From RGIG6291 sp964602275 (GTDB lineage Bacteria; Bacillota; Clostridia; TANB77; UBA1234), in the NCBI GenBank assembly GCA_964602275.1, contig CAZRQF010000003.1, positions 1-47,624 of the forward strand: 47,624 bases of DNA, written 5' to 3'. The notes beneath the pieces are model-generated. The model had not been told where the DNA came from, did not search any database, and saw only the letters and a program-made list of their open reading frames with translations. A program made the translations under genes and the position numbers. Shown here piece after piece: positions 1-9,000 of the stretch (its first letter is position 1; every line of letters starts with the position of its first letter).

Positions 1-311
1 CACAAGTAGAAATGAAAATTATAGATTTAGAAAATAAACTAAGAAATGTAAAAATTATTGATAGCGACGATATCGATAATAAAGTAGTACAAGTTGGAAA
101 TAAAGTTCAAGTTCTAGATATGGAGTATGACGAGAAAGTTGAATATACAATAGTAGGTTCAACAGAAGTCGACTTATTAGAAAACAAAATTTCTAATGAA
201 TCACCTATTGGTGCTGCACTACTTGGAAGAAAGAAAAACGAAATAGTTGATGCAGAAACTCCAGGTGGAATTTTACAATTTAAAATCTTAAAGATTTCAA
301 AAGGATTATAA
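1..311 (+). CDS. greA: Transcription elongation factor GreA, C-terminal part (5' end outside window)
   Basis: GreA binds the RNA polymerase secondary channel and stimulates cleavage of backtracked transcripts. Only the last hundred or so residues are present. The frame is open from the first bases (reading A-Q-V-E before the first ATG at 12), so that ATG is internal. The visible part holds the end of the N-terminal coiled coil (LENKLRNVKIID) and the FKBP-like C-terminal domain (YTIVGSTEVD, then ISNESPIGAALLGRKK and TPGGILQFKILKI), all typical of GreA. The stop is followed within 25 bases by a hairpin terminator, so it ends its transcription unit. The acidic catalytic coiled-coil tip lies outside the window, so GreA cannot be told from a GreA-like paralogue with full certainty. 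Confidence 0.9.
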   Translation, partial: QVEMKIIDLENKLRNVKIIDSDDIDNKVVQVGNKVQVLDMEYDEKVEYTIVGSTEVDLLENKISNESPIGAALLGRKKNEIVDAETPGGILQFKILKISKGL

Positions 312-334
312 AAAATTGCTAAAAATACACATAA

Positions 335-362
335 ATGTCACACGGAAAGTGTGGCATTTTTT
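335..362 (+). terminator. Rho-independent terminator after greA
   Basis: A 9-bp stem (ATGTCACAC with GTGTGGCAT, one G-T wobble) with loop GGAAA is followed by a run of T. It sits just after the greA stop. Confidence 0.85.
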
Positions 363-371
363 GTTAGCGTA

Positions 372-380
372 TGATATAAT
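372..380 (+). promoter_or_regulatory. Extended -10 promoter element for the M50 protease-tsaD operon
   Basis: TGATATAAT is a perfect extended -10 (TGn-TATAAT) 28 bases before the start codon of the next gene. No good -35 is visible because that position overlaps the greA terminator, as expected for an extended -10 promoter. Confidence 0.6.
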
Positions 381-408
381 AGCTAAGTTACAAAAAGGAG
401 GCGTTTAG

Positions 409-1122
409 ATGTTTTTTGGCATGGGACAAGCAGGGCTTGCAATTTTAGTAATTATAGTATTAGTAAATATAATGTTTGGTGGTATTGATTTGCAAGAAAC
501 TTTATTAACTCTTCCGGGGTTGATACTTGCACTTACAGTACATGAATATTCGCATGCAAAAGCTTCGGATAGACTAGGAGATCCAACACCAGAAAGGCAA
601 GGCAGACTTACATTAAATCCTTTTGCACATATGGATGTTATGGGAACTATTTGTTTACTATTTGGAGGTTTTGGATGGGGAAAACCTGTTGAGATAGATC
701 CAAGTTATTATCGAAATCCAGCAAGAGATTCTGCAATTGTTGCAGCTGCAGGACCAATATCTAATTTTATATTGGCGTTTATTTTATTTATAGTTATGGC
801 ACTTATGGATAGATTTTGTACGACTGCAAGTTATACTGTATTTTTGATATATACGATTGTTTATTTGGCAGCATACACAAACCTTGGACTTGGACTTTTT
901 AATTTGTTGCCACTACCACCTTTAGACGGTTCTAAAATATTAAGATACTTTCTAAAAGGAAGAGCACTTGAATTTATGTACACTTTAGAAAGATATTCAA
1001 CAATAATAATATTAGTATTATTTATAACAGGATTACCTAGCATGATTTTAAGTCCATTAATTGATTGGATATCAACAGGAATGCAAATCCTTATAGCTTG
1101 GATATGTGGATTATTTGTTTAA
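409..1122 (+). CDS. Site-2 protease family zinc metalloprotease (M50)
   Basis: This is a predicted intramembrane zinc metalloprotease of the S2P/M50 family, 237 residues with several hydrophobic segments. The HExxH motif (HEYSH) lies in the second membrane segment and binds zinc. The third ligand is probably the Asp in the conserved LLPLPPLDGSK motif near residue 175. AAAGPISNF is also typical of the soluble-loop-free bacterial subgroup (YwhC-like), which lacks a PDZ domain. The start has AAGGAGG seven bases upstream. It heads an operon with tsaD and a phosphoesterase. The family cleaves membrane-embedded substrates, but no substrate can be inferred from this sequence. Confidence 0.85.
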   Translation: MFFGMGQAGLAILVIIVLVNIMFGGIDLQETLLTLPGLILALTVHEYSHAKASDRLGDPTPERQGRLTLNPFAHMDVMGTICLLFGGFGWGKPVEIDPSYYRNPARDSAIVAAAGPISNFILAFILFIVMALMDRFCTTASYTVFLIYTIVYLAAYTNLGLGLFNLLPLPPLDGSKILRYFLKGRALEFMYTLERYSTIIILVLFITGLPSMILSPLIDWISTGMQILIAWICGLFV

Positions 1123-1141
1123 TTTAAAAAAGGGGGATTTT

Positions 1142-2146
1142 ATGCAAAAAGATGTTTTATGTCTTGCGATTGAAACAAGCTGTGACGAAACTTCAGTGGC
1201 ATTAGTGAAAAACGGCAGAGAAGTTTTGTCAAATGTAATTTCAACGCAAATAGATATACATAAAAAATTTGGCGGAGTTGTGCCAGAAATTGCATCTCGA
1301 AATCATGTGCAAAATATAACATTTGTTATTACCGAAGCTTTAGAAAAGGCAAATGTTACATTAGAAGATGTAGATTTTATTGCGTGCACATATGGACCGG
1401 GACTTGTTGGAGCGTTACTAGTAGGTGTTTCTACGGCAAAAGCTATGGCGTACGCTCTAAAAAAACCACTTGTAGGTGTACACCATATAGAAGGACATAT
1501 TGCGGCAAATTACATTACAAATAAAGAGCTTGAACCACCGTATTTATGTTTAGTAGTGTCTGGTGGACACTCACATTTAGTACATGTAAAGGATTATACA
1601 GAATTTGAAATAATAGGTAAAACTCGTGACGATGCAGTTGGGGAAGCTTTTGACAAAGTGGCAAGAACTGTTGGACTTGGCTACCCAGGTGGCCCTAAAA
1701 TAGATAAATTAGCCAAAGAAGGTAAACCTACATATGTTTTGCCAGAAACTCATTTTGAAAATTTGGATTTTAGTTTTAGTGGAATTAAAACGGCAGTTAT
1801 AAATTTGGTGCATAAAGAAAAAGAAAATCTTAATGTAAATGATTTGTGTGCAAGTTTTGAAAAGGCAGTTACAGATGTGCTTATAGATAATGTATTAATA
1901 GCTGCAAAAGAAATTGGAACTGATAAAGTTGCAATTGCAGGTGGAGTTTCTGCTAATAGCTATTTAAGGGAGAAAATGAAAGAGCTTGGCGCAGAAAACA
2001 ATTTAAAGATATATTATCCAGAGCTTGTTTTATGTACAGATAACGCTGCAATGATTGGGTCTGCTGCATATTATAACTTCTTAAAAGGTAAAGTATCTAG
2101 CTATGATTTGAACGCAGTACCGAATTTAAAGATAGGAGAACAGTAA
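1142..2146 (+). CDS. tsaD: tRNA N6-adenosine threonylcarbamoyltransferase TsaD
   Basis: TsaD transfers the threonylcarbamoyl group from TC-AMP to A37 of ANN-decoding tRNAs, working with TsaB and TsaE. The 334-residue product has the ASKHA fold. It starts with the phosphate-binding loop AIETSCDETS, has GPGLVGALLVG near residue 85, and carries the metal-binding pair His115 and His119 in HHIEGH. It ends with the AGGVSANSYLR and CTDNAAMIG motifs. The start at 1142 is chosen because GGGGG lies about six bases upstream. An in-frame ATG at 1106 would extend the protein by 12 residues into the preceding gene and has no ribosome binding site. Length and motifs are complete. The gene follows the M50 protease closely. 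Confidence 0.97.
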   Translation: MQKDVLCLAIETSCDETSVALVKNGREVLSNVISTQIDIHKKFGGVVPEIASRNHVQNITFVITEALEKANVTLEDVDFIACTYGPGLVGALLVGVSTAKAMAYALKKPLVGVHHIEGHIAANYITNKELEPPYLCLVVSGGHSHLVHVKDYTEFEIIGKTRDDAVGEAFDKVARTVGLGYPGGPKIDKLAKEGKPTYVLPETHFENLDFSFSGIKTAVINLVHKEKENLNVNDLCASFEKAVTDVLIDNVLIAAKEIGTDKVAIAGGVSANSYLREKMKELGAENNLKIYYPELVLCTDNAAMIGSAAYYNFLKGKVSSYDLNAVPNLKIGEQ

Positions 2147-2814
2147 TGAAAATATATGCGATATCAGATTTGCATCTATCTTTTGGCACGAACAAGCCAA
2201 TGAATATTTTTGGCCAAAAGTGGGAAAACTACGAAAACAAAATATATGAAAATTGGATAAATAAAGTAAAAGATGAAGATTTTGTAATTTTAGCGGGAGA
2301 TTTTTCGTGGGCAACATATCTTGAAGAAGCAAAGAAGGACTTTGATTTTTTAAACAAATTGCCTGGAAAAAAGATTATGTTAAAAGGTAACCATGACTAT
2401 TGGTGGGAAACACTTAGCAAAATGAATAGATTTCTTGAAGAAAACAATTATAAAGATATATATTTTTTGCACAATAATTTTTATGAAACTGACAAATATA
2501 TGATTTGTGGCACTCGCTATTGGTCTTATGAGGAAAATACAGAAAATGAAAAAATTTATGCAAGAGAGCTAGAAAGACTTAAGTTATCTATAAAATATGC
2601 TACTGAAAATAATGAAAACAATAAACCGTTGATAATAGTTACACATTATCCGCCGGATGAGCGTATAATAAATAGTGTTCAAGGACTTAATGTAAAAAAA
2701 TGGATATATGGACACATACATAGCAATTACGATGAAATGCTTGTAAAAATCCCTCAAATTGATACATATCTTACATCATGTGACTATCTAAACTTTGATT
2801 TGATAGAGATTTAA
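2146..2814 (+). CDS. Calcineurin-like metallophosphoesterase
   Basis: This 222-residue protein has the ordered metal-binding motifs of the calcineurin-like phosphoesterase superfamily: SDLHLS (D-x-H) at the N terminus, LAGDFSWA (GD), KGNHDYWW (GNHD), then VTHYPP and YGHIHS. All expected ligands are present, so it should be an active dinuclear metal phosphohydrolase. The start codon overlaps the tsaD stop (TAATG), with AGGAGA upstream, so it is probably translationally coupled. Substrate is unknown. Close homologues are found in many clostridia and are usually annotated only by superfamily. Confidence 0.85.
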   Translation: MKIYAISDLHLSFGTNKPMNIFGQKWENYENKIYENWINKVKDEDFVILAGDFSWATYLEEAKKDFDFLNKLPGKKIMLKGNHDYWWETLSKMNRFLEENNYKDIYFLHNNFYETDKYMICGTRYWSYEENTENEKIYARELERLKLSIKYATENNENNKPLIIVTHYPPDERIINSVQGLNVKKWIYGHIHSNYDEMLVKIPQIDTYLTSCDYLNFDLIEI

Positions 2815-2857
2815 GCTGAATTTACATAAATATGTCGAAGGAAAAAGTAAAAAAGAC

Positions 2858-2886
2858 TTGGAAAATTATGCAAACTATGATATAAT
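2858..2886 (+). promoter_or_regulatory. Sigma-A promoter for tig
   Basis: TTGGAA at 2858-2863 and TATAAT at 2881-2886 are separated by 17 bases, with TG forming an extended -10. It lies about 40 bases before the trigger factor start. Confidence 0.8.
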
Positions 2887-2926
2887 CTCACGGTGAATAA
2901 AAAACAATAAAGGAAGGAAAAGTAAT

Positions 2927-4210
2927 ATGAATTCAAAAGTAGAAAAATTAGAAAATAGTCAAGTAAAACTTGAAATAACAATCGAAGCTGAAAAATTTGA
3001 AGAGGCTATGCAAAAAGCATTTTTTAAAAATGCTAAACATTTTAGTGTACCTGGTTTTAGAAAAGGAAAAGCACCAAGAAATATAGTTGAGAGATACTAT
3101 GGCGAATCTGTATTATATGAAGAAGCATTTAATATTGTTGCACCAGATGTATATGACGAAGTAATAAAAGAAAATGAAATAGAAGCAGTATCTTCACCGG
3201 AAATTGATATAACTCAAATTGGTGCTGGAAAAGACTTAGTATTTACAGCAGTAGTTACAGTAAGACCAGAAATTAAGCTAGGAAAATATAAAGGATTAAA
3301 AATTGAGAAAAAAGAATATCCTGTAACAGAAGAAGCTGTTCAAGAACATCTTAACGAAATGTTAGAAAAAAATGCTAGAATTATATCAGCAGATAAAAGA
3401 CATAAAGTTAAAAAAGGCGATACTGCCGTTATAGACTTTGAAGGTTTTGTAGACGGAGTTCCGTTTGAAGGTGGAAAAGCTGAAAACCATTCATTAGAAA
3501 TTGGCAGCGGTGCTTTCATTGAAGGTTTTGAAGACCAATTAGTAGGAATGAAAATAGACGAAGAAAAAGAAATAGATGTTACATTCCCAGAAGAATATTT
3601 TTCAAAAGAACTTGCTGGAAAGCCTGCTAAATTTAAAGTAAAAGTAAATGAAATTAAAGTTAAAGAATTACCAGAACTTGACGACGAATTTGCAAAAGAT
3701 GTTAGCGAATTTGACACTTTAGAAGAATTAAAAGCAGACCTTAGAGAACATATTCAAGAAGAAAATGAAAGAAGAGCAAGATACGAAGAAGAAGAAGAAG
3801 CACTTCAAGCTGTTTTAGCTAAAACAGAAGTAGAAATTCCAAGAGTAATGATTGATAACGAAATTGATGGTTATATTCATGATTTAGAATCAAGATTATC
3901 ATATCAAGGTTTAAGCTTAGATATGTATCTAGATATGATGGGCAAAAATCTTGCAGACTTTAGAAAAGAATATGAAGAAAGATCTACTAAAAATGTAAGA
4001 ACAAGACTTGTACTAGAAGAAATCTTCAAAATTGAAAAATTAGAAGTAACTGAAGATGATATAAATGAAAAATTGAAAGATTTATCTAGAGCTTACGGCA
4101 GAGATGCTGACGAATTTGTAAGAAATGCAACTGAATCAATGAGAGAGTATGTTAAAGGCGAACTAAAATATACTCTTGCAGTAAAATTTATAGTGGCTAA
4201 CGCAAAATAA
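2927..4210 (+). CDS. tig: Trigger factor, ribosome-associated chaperone and peptidyl-prolyl isomerase
   Basis: Trigger factor binds ribosomal protein L23 at the exit tunnel and shields nascent chains. The 427-residue product has the full three-part layout: an N-terminal ribosome-binding domain with signature GFRKGKAPR near residue 43, an FKBP-type isomerase domain at about 150-245 (GDTAVIDFEGFVDG, then GSGAFIEGFEDQLVG), and a helical C-terminal substrate-binding domain. AGGAAGGA precedes the start. It leads the tig-clpP-clpX cluster, a common order in bacteria that couples folding with proteolysis. Confidence 0.97.
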   Translation: MNSKVEKLENSQVKLEITIEAEKFEEAMQKAFFKNAKHFSVPGFRKGKAPRNIVERYYGESVLYEEAFNIVAPDVYDEVIKENEIEAVSSPEIDITQIGAGKDLVFTAVVTVRPEIKLGKYKGLKIEKKEYPVTEEAVQEHLNEMLEKNARIISADKRHKVKKGDTAVIDFEGFVDGVPFEGGKAENHSLEIGSGAFIEGFEDQLVGMKIDEEKEIDVTFPEEYFSKELAGKPAKFKVKVNEIKVKELPELDDEFAKDVSEFDTLEELKADLREHIQEENERRARYEEEEEALQAVLAKTEVEIPRVMIDNEIDGYIHDLESRLSYQGLSLDMYLDMMGKNLADFRKEYEERSTKNVRTRLVLEEIFKIEKLEVTEDDINEKLKDLSRAYGRDADEFVRNATESMREYVKGELKYTLAVKFIVANAK

Positions 4211-4258
4211 TTTTTTAAATATTGATATGCATTAACCTAAAATCTAAGGAGGAGAATT

Positions 4259-4855
4259 ATGAGTGAGATTAAAAATGATTTAGTACCATATGTTGTAGAA
4301 CAAACTAGTAGAGGCGAAAGATCATACGATATTTTTTCTAGATTATTAAAAGATAGAATTATATTTATCGGTGACGAAATAACAGATGCTACGGCAAGTG
4401 TTGTTGTTGCACAATTGTTATTTTTAGAATCAGAAGATCCAGATAAGGACATACACATTTATATAAACAGTCCTGGTGGTAGTGTTACTGCTGGTATGGC
4501 AATTTATGATACTATGCAATACATTAAACCAGATGTATCTACAATTTGCGTAGGTATGGCTGCAAGCATGGGGGCGTTTTTACTTGCTGCTGGTAAAAAA
4601 GGTAAGAGATATGCTTTACCTAATGCTGAAATTATGATTCACCAACCATTAGGTGGTGCTAAAGGTCAAGCATCTGATGTTAAAATTCATGCAGAATTTT
4701 TATTAAAAACAAGAGATAAGTTAAACAAAATTTTGAGTGAAAACACAGGTAAACCATTAGAGCAAATAGAGAAAGATACTGACCGTGATAATTTTATGAT
4801 TGCAGAAGAAGCTTTAGAATATGGCTTAATCGATAAAGTTATGAGGAGAGATTAG
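4259..4855 (+). CDS. clpP: ATP-dependent Clp protease proteolytic subunit ClpP
   Basis: ClpP is the serine peptidase that forms the double-heptamer barrel used by Clp ATPases. The 198 residues contain the full catalytic triad: Ser103 in GMAASMGAF, His128 in MIHQP and Asp177 in DTDRDNF. The GGSVTAG loop forms the oxyanion region. AGGAGGAG lies five bases before the start. It stands between tig and its ATPase partner clpX. The ClpE-type ATPase encoded on the minus strand near 25 kb also has a ClpP-docking motif and is a likely second partner. Confidence 0.97.
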   Translation: MSEIKNDLVPYVVEQTSRGERSYDIFSRLLKDRIIFIGDEITDATASVVVAQLLFLESEDPDKDIHIYINSPGGSVTAGMAIYDTMQYIKPDVSTICVGMAASMGAFLLAAGKKGKRYALPNAEIMIHQPLGGAKGQASDVKIHAEFLLKTRDKLNKILSENTGKPLEQIEKDTDRDNFMIAEEALEYGLIDKVMRRD

Positions 4856-4899
4856 TAAATATTTTACAAAAGATAAGAAAATATAAAAAGAGGTGTGGT

Positions 4900-6207
4900 A
4901 TGGCAAAATTTGAAGATAAAAAGACTGTTAAATGTTCGTTTTGTGGTAAATCTCAAGAAGCAGTTAGACGAATTATTGCAGGACCTGGCGTATATATTTG
5001 CAACGAATGTATTGATTTATGTTCAAGTATCATAGAGGACCAATACGATACAGATGAAGAAGCAATGCAAACTCCTATGCAAGAAAAAGTGCCAAGTCCT
5101 AAAGAGATAAAAGCTGTACTTGATGAGTATGTAATAGGGCAAGATGAAGCAAAAAAAGCTTTATCTGTTGCAGTATACAATCACTACAAAAGAATAAATA
5201 ATGCTGATAAAATTGACGATGTTGATATACAAAAAAGTAATATTTTGTTATTAGGACCAACAGGATGTGGAAAAACATATTTGGCACAAACACTTGCTAA
5301 ATTTTTAGATGTACCTTTTGCAATTGCAGATGCTACTGCACTTACAGAGGCAGGCTATGTTGGCGAAGATGTAGAAAATATTTTGCTTAAATTAATTCAA
5401 GCGGCTGACTACGACATAGAGAGAGCTCAAAGAGGAATTATCTATATAGATGAAATAGATAAGATTTCTAGAAAGTCTGAAAATGTTTCAATCACTAGAG
5501 ATGTTAGTGGCGAGGGTGTTCAACAGGCATTATTAAAAATTGTTGAAGGAACTGTTGCATCAGTGCCACCACAAGGTGGGCGTAAACATCCACAACAAGA
5601 TTTCATCCAAATTGATACTACTAATATATTGTTTATCTGTGCTGGAGCTTTTGAAGGGCTAGACAAAATAATAGAAACTAGAACTGGAAAGAAGAGTATA
5701 GGTTTTGGAGCAGAAATTGTAGGTCAAAAGCAACTTGATGAAAGAACTGCACTTAAAAATTTGTTGCCACAAGATTTGGTTAAATTCGGTATGATACCTG
5801 AATTTGTAGGAAGATTACCAGTTATTACAACGGTGCAACCTTTAACTAGAAATGCTTATGTTGAAATTATGACAAAGCCAAAGAATGCACTTATTAAACA
5901 ATATAAAAAGTTGTTCGAGATTGATGATGTAAAATTAAGCTTTAATGATGATGCCATAGAGGCAATTGTTGATAAAGCAATTGAAAGAAAAACAGGTGCA
6001 AGAGGACTTAGAGCAATACTAGAAGAAACTATGTGCGATATAATGTTCGAGATACCTACAAATAAAGAAATTGTAGAATGCATAATTACAAAGGAAACTG
6101 TTACAAAAGGTGAAACGCCAGAGCTTATCTTAAATGAAGTGGCTAAAACTAATGCTAAGAAAGCAAAGAAGACAACAAAACAAGAAAAAATAGAAAATGC
6201 ATCGTAA
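4900..6207 (+). CDS. clpX: ATP-dependent Clp protease ATP-binding subunit ClpX
   Basis: ClpX unfolds tagged substrates and feeds them to ClpP. The N-terminal zinc-binding domain has Cys12, Cys15, Cys34 and Cys37. The AAA+ module has Walker A GPTGCGKT, pore loop GYVGED, Walker B IIYIDEID and sensor motifs. The ClpP-docking loop is present (SIGFGAE, IGF motif). At 435 residues it is full length, with a Lys-rich tail. It follows clpP by 44 bases and ends at a strong terminator, closing the tig-clpP-clpX unit. Confidence 0.97.
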   Translation: MAKFEDKKTVKCSFCGKSQEAVRRIIAGPGVYICNECIDLCSSIIEDQYDTDEEAMQTPMQEKVPSPKEIKAVLDEYVIGQDEAKKALSVAVYNHYKRINNADKIDDVDIQKSNILLLGPTGCGKTYLAQTLAKFLDVPFAIADATALTEAGYVGEDVENILLKLIQAADYDIERAQRGIIYIDEIDKISRKSENVSITRDVSGEGVQQALLKIVEGTVASVPPQGGRKHPQQDFIQIDTTNILFICAGAFEGLDKIIETRTGKKSIGFGAEIVGQKQLDERTALKNLLPQDLVKFGMIPEFVGRLPVITTVQPLTRNAYVEIMTKPKNALIKQYKKLFEIDDVKLSFNDDAIEAIVDKAIERKTGARGLRAILEETMCDIMFEIPTNKEIVECIITKETVTKGETPELILNEVAKTNAKKAKKTTKQEKIENAS

Positions 6208-6213
6208 ATTAAA

Positions 6214-6243
6214 AAAATCCTATTGGTTTTCCAATAGGATTTT
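6214..6243 (+). terminator. Rho-independent terminator after clpX
   Basis: A perfect 13-bp stem (AAAATCCTATTGG with its complement) closes a TTTT loop and runs directly into T residues. The DUF951 gene begins only 20 bases later, so read-through probably supplies some of its transcript. Confidence 0.85.
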
Positions 6244-6263
6244 CAAAAATGGAGGAATATTTT

Positions 6264-6446
6264 ATGAATAACTTTCAAGTTGGAGATATTGTGGAAATGA
6301 AAAAACAACATCCGTGTGGAAGCAAAGAATGGAAAATTACTAGGGTGGGCGTTGATTTTAAATTTGAGTGTTTAGGTTGTGGACATACTATAATGTTAGA
6401 AAGAGAAAAAGCACTAAAAGTTATAAAAAATAAAGTCGAGAAGTAG
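6264..6446 (+). CDS. DUF951 domain-containing protein
   Basis: This small protein of 60 residues matches the DUF951 pattern: FQVGDIVEMKK, then HPCGSKEW and CLGCGHTIML. The Cys and His residues (CGS near residue 18, C-x2-C near residue 40) suggest a small metal-binding or nucleic-acid-binding fold. The start at 6264 is preferred over an in-frame ATG at 6249 because GGAGGA lies seven bases upstream of 6264. Homologues in Firmicutes often lie close to replication or ribosome genes such as ychF or rpsF. Function is unknown. Confidence 0.85.
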   Translation: MNNFQVGDIVEMKKQHPCGSKEWKITRVGVDFKFECLGCGHTIMLEREKALKVIKNKVEK

Positions 6447-6479
6447 TTGTGTTAAAGCCTTTTTACCCCTACTATTTCC

Positions 6480-6508
6480 TTGACAAAAATGGTTATAGAG
6501 CATAAAAT
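6480..6508 (+). promoter_or_regulatory. Sigma-A promoter for gdpP-rplI-dnaB
   Basis: TTGACA at 6480-6485 and TAAAAT at 6503-6508 have an ideal 17-base spacer, 22 bases upstream of gdpP. Confidence 0.85.
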
Positions 6509-6529
6509 TATTGCATAAGGAGGCATGGC

Positions 6530-8506
6530 ATGTCTAAAATAAAATTTAATGAAGTTTTTGTACCAAAATATAGAACATATTTGCTTATAATACTTGTAAT
6601 TTTAATTATTATGAGTGTTATAGTGCCGCAAACAATACCACTTAATATATTGGTGTATATTGGAGTGCTATTTTTCACATATAAAAAGCATTCAAAAATG
6701 AAAGAACGAGTAATAAAGCAAATAAATAATCTTATGAATAAGCTAAATACGGATGAGTCTATATTAAACTTTCCTATTCCAGCAACGATAGTTACAAATC
6801 AAGGAAATATATTATGGAATAACGAGGGGCTAGATAATGTTTTCAAAGGTATAAATAAAGAAAAATATATCGAAAATATTATTCGTGAAATGAATGAAGA
6901 ATTTGACGAAAATTTTGCTTCGATTGATAAAGAAATAAGCATTCACGATAAACATTATAGACTACTTGGTAATTTAGTAAATCTACGCAAAAAAGGCATT
7001 AGAGAATCTGTAATGATGCTATACTTTATTGATAGAACAGATTATTACAGGCTTTATAAACTTTATGAAGACAACAAAGATTGCGTTGGACTTATAATTA
7101 TAGATAATTATGATGAATTAATGCAAGGAATGACAGATACGGATAAACCACAAATTTTAGCTGTTGTTGAAAGACAGCTAAGAGAATGGTTTGCTTTTAC
7201 TGGTGGCGTTTTTGCCAAAATGGATAGAAACAGATTTTTGGTTGTGTTTGAAAAGAAGTTTTTAAAAGCTTTTACTGATTCAAAATTTGAAATATTAGAT
7301 TCAATAAAAGAGATTACTTATAGTAACAAAATCCCAGTTACATTAAGCATTGGTATAGTTTCTGAGGATACTACGAAATATGAAATGTTTCAAAATGCTT
7401 TGGCAGCAATTGATGTTGCACTAGGTAGAGGTGGCGACCAAGCAGTAATTAGAAAAAATGGCGAGTATGAATTTTTTGGTGGTAAATCAAAAGAAATAGA
7501 AAAAAGAACAAAAGTAAAGGCAAGAGTAGTTGCACAAGCACTTCAAGAGTTAATTTCAGAATCAAAAAATGTCGTAATTATGGGACACAGAAACATGGAT
7601 GCAGATTCGCTTGGTTCTGCAATTGGTATATATAGAATTGCTAAAACTATGAATAAAGATGCATATATAGTCTATAATGATTACGGTGTTGCAATTGATG
7701 GCTTGGTTAAGCGTTTAGGGAAAAATTATAGCGATGTGCTTCAAAGCACAGAATCTGTGCTTGCCAAAATTTCGCCTGAAACTTTGCTGATTGTTGTAGA
7801 TACCCATAGAAAAGACTATGTTGAAGCACCAGAAATTGTTGAAAGAATAAATAGAATAGTTATAATAGATCACCACAGAAAGAGCACAGATGCAATTGAA
7901 AACGCATTATTAACTTTCCATGAAGTTTATGCATCTTCTGCTTCTGAATTAGTAACGGAAATATTACAATATATTGATGAAAAGTTTGAGCTACCACTTG
8001 CCGAAGCAGAATGCTTATATGCGGGCATACTAACTGATACAAAGAACTTTATGTATAAGACAGGTGTTAGAACATTTGAGGCTGCGGCTTATCTTAAAAA
8101 AATAGGTGTAGATGTAGCGACAATTAAAAAAATGTTCCAAAACGATGTTGACACCTATATTGCAATTGCAGATGTTATTAGAAATTCAGAGATTGTATTT
8201 GGAAATATCGCTATTGCTGTATGTCCAAATGAAGTAGAAAATCAAGTGCAAATTGCAGCACAAGCAGCAGATGAGTTACTTAATTTAAATGGTGTTGAAA
8301 CATCTTTCGTACTTTTAGATATGAAGGATTATATAAACATAAGCGGAAGGTCAAATGGTGCACTTAATGTACAATTGGTACTTGAAAAATTAGGTGGTGG
8401 CGGTCATATGATGATTGCCGGAGCTCAAGTACAAAAAACTACAATTGAAGAAACTAAACAAAGACTTATAAAAGCTATTGAAGAAGTAAACGAAAATGCA
8501 GTATAA
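6530..8506 (+). CDS. gdpP: Cyclic-di-AMP phosphodiesterase GdpP (DHH family)
   Basis: GdpP hydrolyses c-di-AMP to pApA and so controls potassium, osmotic and cell wall homeostasis. The 658-residue protein shows the standard order: two membrane helices within about residues 15-50, a PAS-like region, a degenerate GGDEF domain (about 170-300, without an intact GGDEF motif), and a DHH/DHHA1 phosphodiesterase module. Catalytic motifs are visible: NMDADSLGS, VVDTHRKD, IIDHH, and GGGGHMMIAGA near the C terminus. AAGGAGG lies six bases before the start. The order gdpP-rplI-dnaB is conserved across many Firmicutes. Confidence 0.95.
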   Translation: MSKIKFNEVFVPKYRTYLLIILVILIIMSVIVPQTIPLNILVYIGVLFFTYKKHSKMKERVIKQINNLMNKLNTDESILNFPIPATIVTNQGNILWNNEGLDNVFKGINKEKYIENIIREMNEEFDENFASIDKEISIHDKHYRLLGNLVNLRKKGIRESVMMLYFIDRTDYYRLYKLYEDNKDCVGLIIIDNYDELMQGMTDTDKPQILAVVERQLREWFAFTGGVFAKMDRNRFLVVFEKKFLKAFTDSKFEILDSIKEITYSNKIPVTLSIGIVSEDTTKYEMFQNALAAIDVALGRGGDQAVIRKNGEYEFFGGKSKEIEKRTKVKARVVAQALQELISESKNVVIMGHRNMDADSLGSAIGIYRIAKTMNKDAYIVYNDYGVAIDGLVKRLGKNYSDVLQSTESVLAKISPETLLIVVDTHRKDYVEAPEIVERINRIVIIDHHRKSTDAIENALLTFHEVYASSASELVTEILQYIDEKFELPLAEAECLYAGILTDTKNFMYKTGVRTFEAAAYLKKIGVDVATIKKMFQNDVDTYIAIADVIRNSEIVFGNIAIAVCPNEVENQVQIAAQAADELLNLNGVETSFVLLDMKDYINISGRSNGALNVQLVLEKLGGGGHMMIAGAQVQKTTIEETKQRLIKAIEEVNENAV

Positions 8507-8536
8507 CTAAAAAATCTTTTTAGGAGGTTAAAAGAT

Positions 8537-8983
8537 ATGAAAGTAATATTATTACAAGACATTAAGTCAGTAGGTAAAAAAGGACAAGTTTTAAATGCAA
8601 CTGATGGATATGCAAGAAATTATTTGTTGCCAAAGAAACTTGCCGTAGTTGCTGATGCTACAAATATGAACGAACTAAAAACAAAACAAGATGCAACAAA
8701 ATATAAAAAAGATATGAGCATGGCAAATGCAAAAGAATTATCTGAAAAAATGAAAAACTTTGAAGTAACTTTCAAAATTAAAGCCGGAGAAAACGGAAAA
8801 ACTTTTGGTAGTGTTACAGCAAAAGACATTGCAGATGAATTAAACAAAAAGTATTTTGTAGAAGTTGATAAGAAAAAAGTATGCTTAAACGATGCGATAA
8901 AAACTTTAGGCGTTTACAATGTAGAAATAAAATTGTTTGAGGGCATTTCAGGAACATTAAAAGTAAATGTTATACAAGCATAA
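8537..8983 (+). CDS. rplI: 50S ribosomal protein L9
   Basis: L9 is a two-domain protein bound to 23S rRNA near the L1 stalk. The 148 residues begin with the L9 signature MKVILLQDIKSVGKKG and GYARNYLLPKKLA, followed by the long connecting helix and the C-terminal domain (GKTFGSVTAKDIADEL). AGGAGG lies eight to nine bases upstream. It lies between gdpP and dnaB, as in many Firmicutes. Confidence 0.97.
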   Translation: MKVILLQDIKSVGKKGQVLNATDGYARNYLLPKKLAVVADATNMNELKTKQDATKYKKDMSMANAKELSEKMKNFEVTFKIKAGENGKTFGSVTAKDIADELNKKYFVEVDKKKVCLNDAIKTLGVYNVEIKLFEGISGTLKVNVIQA

Positions 8984-9000
8984 GGAGAAAGGAAACATAA

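Noticed and set aside
3340..3717. Long antisense frame opposite tig
   Set aside because: Serine-rich translation typical of the reverse strand of an AT-rich acidic gene. No ribosome binding site.
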